In this document: positions 29,200-29,943 of the stretch, piece after piece
How positions within the stretch are numbered: position 1 is the first letter of the stretch
Layout of the letters: every line of letters starts with the position of its first letter
NCBI GenBank assembly: GCA_025529335.1
Contig: JAMYHX010000517.1
Location: 1 to 29,943 of the forward strand
DNA from: Rhizopus sp. PT2906
Taxonomy: Eukaryota; Mucoromycota; Mucoromycetes; Mucorales; Rhizopodaceae
Direction: 5' to 3'
DNA length: 29,943 nucleotides
Notes under the pieces: model-generated
What the model was told of the DNA's origin: nothing
What the model saw: only the letters and a program-made list of their open reading frames with translations
The model's database searches: none
Translations under genes and position numbers: made by a program

Positions 29200-29257
29200 T
29201 TGATCTTCCTTGAGCGCCTGTACAAAGAAAAACCAATTAGAACTTCAAATCTTAACT

Positions 29258-29353
29258 GATGCGCTCAGAAATCTCCTCCTCATCGTATAGCCGTGCGTGT
29301 CATACATAATACTTCAGTTGTGTCATCTGTTGATAACAAAAACGACAAAAATT
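29258..29353 (-). repeat. Transposase-like fragment, copy 2 (inverted relative to 27568-27658)
   Basis: The minus strand aligns over its whole length with 27568-27658: shared AATTTTTGTCGTTTTTGTT, then GCACGGCTAT and TTTCTGAGCGCATC. There is one 5-nt length difference, and most substitutions are transitions. In translation HARLYDEEEISERI matches HARLCDEEKLSERI of copy 1, with a stop replacing the preceding Arg. It is non-coding now. Confidence 0.8.
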
Positions 29354-29420
29354 CATGAGACCACTGTACACTCTCTCTTCTATCACATGTCACAGGACCT
29401 TTTGGTCTCTCGCGCTGTGA

Positions 29421-29480
29421 CTTTCTCTCTGTCTCTGTTTCTGTCTCTCTCTCTCTCTTTTCCTCTGTCTCGCTGTCTCC
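29421..29480. repeat. CT/TCTG-rich simple repeat upstream of the STOML2-like gene
   Basis: Runs of TCTCTG and CT units within about 140 bp upstream of the start codon at 29560. CT-rich leaders are common near fungal transcription starts; a promoter role is inference. Confidence 0.7.
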
Positions 29481-29559
29481 CAGAGCGTAATCGTATTTTT
29501 GCCATAAATGAAATTCAAGCACCGGATATAATATCTTTTTTTTTCTCCCTTGCATAATT

Positions 29560-29943
29560 ATGAATAACCTATTAAAGTCGCGTCTTGCCTCTAAAAGACT
29601 TGCTCAAGCTATCTTGATATCAAACTTAATCAAGGTAAGCAACATTATCTCATTGCTTGTCTTTCCTTATTTATTTTAAATACACTTTAGTCACGGCCAT
29701 TAATAAGACAAAGCTACGCATTTTATAATGGCACAAATTATGATTACGACAACTATGGCTCATCTTCTGTATCCTCTACCAGTTGGGGAGCACCCACTGA
29801 ACGTGCTTCCTTACCAAGAAATACAGTAAGAATACAATACATATATAGACAACTAAATCTGACACGTTTGCATAGATTATCAAGTTTGTTCCTCAACAAG
29901 AGGCATGGATAGTCGAACGCATGGGAAAATTCCATCGTATTCT
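29560..29943 (+). CDS. Stomatin-like protein 2 (SPFH/Band 7), 5' part
   Basis: Exons 29560-29634, 29691-29825 and 29876 to the window edge give the first 92 residues; the introns are 56 and 50 nt. The N-terminus MNNLLKSRLASKRLAQAILI is basic and lacks acidic residues, fitting a mitochondrial presequence. A low-complexity Tyr/Asn/Ser spacer follows. The SPFH domain then begins with NTIIKFVPQQEAWIVERMGK, matching the STOML2 motif NTVVLFVPQQEAWVVERMGR. STOML2 scaffolds prohibitin and cardiolipin domains in the inner mitochondrial membrane. The gene runs off the right edge. Confidence 0.9.

Noticed and set aside
1..29943. tRNA, rRNA or CRISPR features
   Set aside because: No box A/box B pair with a cloverleaf, no conserved rRNA blocks and no spaced direct repeats were seen on either strand.

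Overview
The window is nuclear DNA of a filamentous fungus, most likely an early-diverging Mucoromycota (Mucorales-like) species. This is inferred from compact genes, many 45-80 nt GT-AG introns with CTNAY-type branch sites, AT-rich spacers, small convergent or tandem gaps, and decayed mobile genes of kinds I associate with that phylum. All exon models below were built by hand. Every complete spliced model gives a length divisible by three with consistent splice phases. No rRNA, tRNA or CRISPR array was found.

Layout. Left edge (1-335): a partial minus-strand fragment, possibly of a TnpB/Fanzor-type gene. 867-2719 (-): RAD17-type checkpoint clamp loader, seven exons. 3032-3898 (+): bacterial-type cytidylate kinase. 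3915-4817 (-): ZIP9-like metal transporter. 5903-6940 (-): COG8/Dor1, apparently short at its C-terminus. 6990-7943 (-): ketopantoate reductase. 8.4-10.1 kb: a debris field with a decayed zinc-ribbon/RuvC scrap, a small unknown ORF and a C2H2 pseudogene. 10570-12570 (+): carnitine O-acetyltransferase ending in AKL. 13051-13208 (+): a possible 32-residue spliced micro-ORF. 13605-16287 (-): a long decayed gene with RuvC-like and zinc-ribbon motifs, a TnpB/Fanzor-like candidate. 16.9-17.6 kb (-): a probable LINE scrap. 17763-21552 (+): NUP155/NUP170 nucleoporin, ten exons. 21592-24268 (-): APC5, sixteen exons, with a GC-AG intron. 24293-25001 (-): SCP2 sterol-carrier domain protein with a 17-nt micro-exon. 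25140-27324 (-): peroxisomal acyl-CoA oxidase ending in AKL. 27.5-29.4 kb: a second debris field with two inverted copies of one transposase-like 3' end around other fragments. 29560 to the right edge (+): STOML2-like SPFH protein, incomplete.

How the genes relate. Acyl-CoA oxidase and the SCP2 protein lie in tandem, 138 bp apart. With carnitine acetyltransferase they form a peroxisomal fatty-acid oxidation and acetyl-export theme. The remaining genes are unrelated housekeeping functions: DNA-damage checkpoint, nucleotide metabolism, Golgi tethering, coenzyme A synthesis, nuclear pore, cell cycle and mitochondrial membrane.

The most interesting signal is the RuvC plus zinc-ribbon family. One long broken copy (13.6-16.3 kb), one short scrap (8.40-8.61 kb) and possibly the left-edge fragment suggest repeated invasion by a TnpB/Fanzor-like mobile gene.
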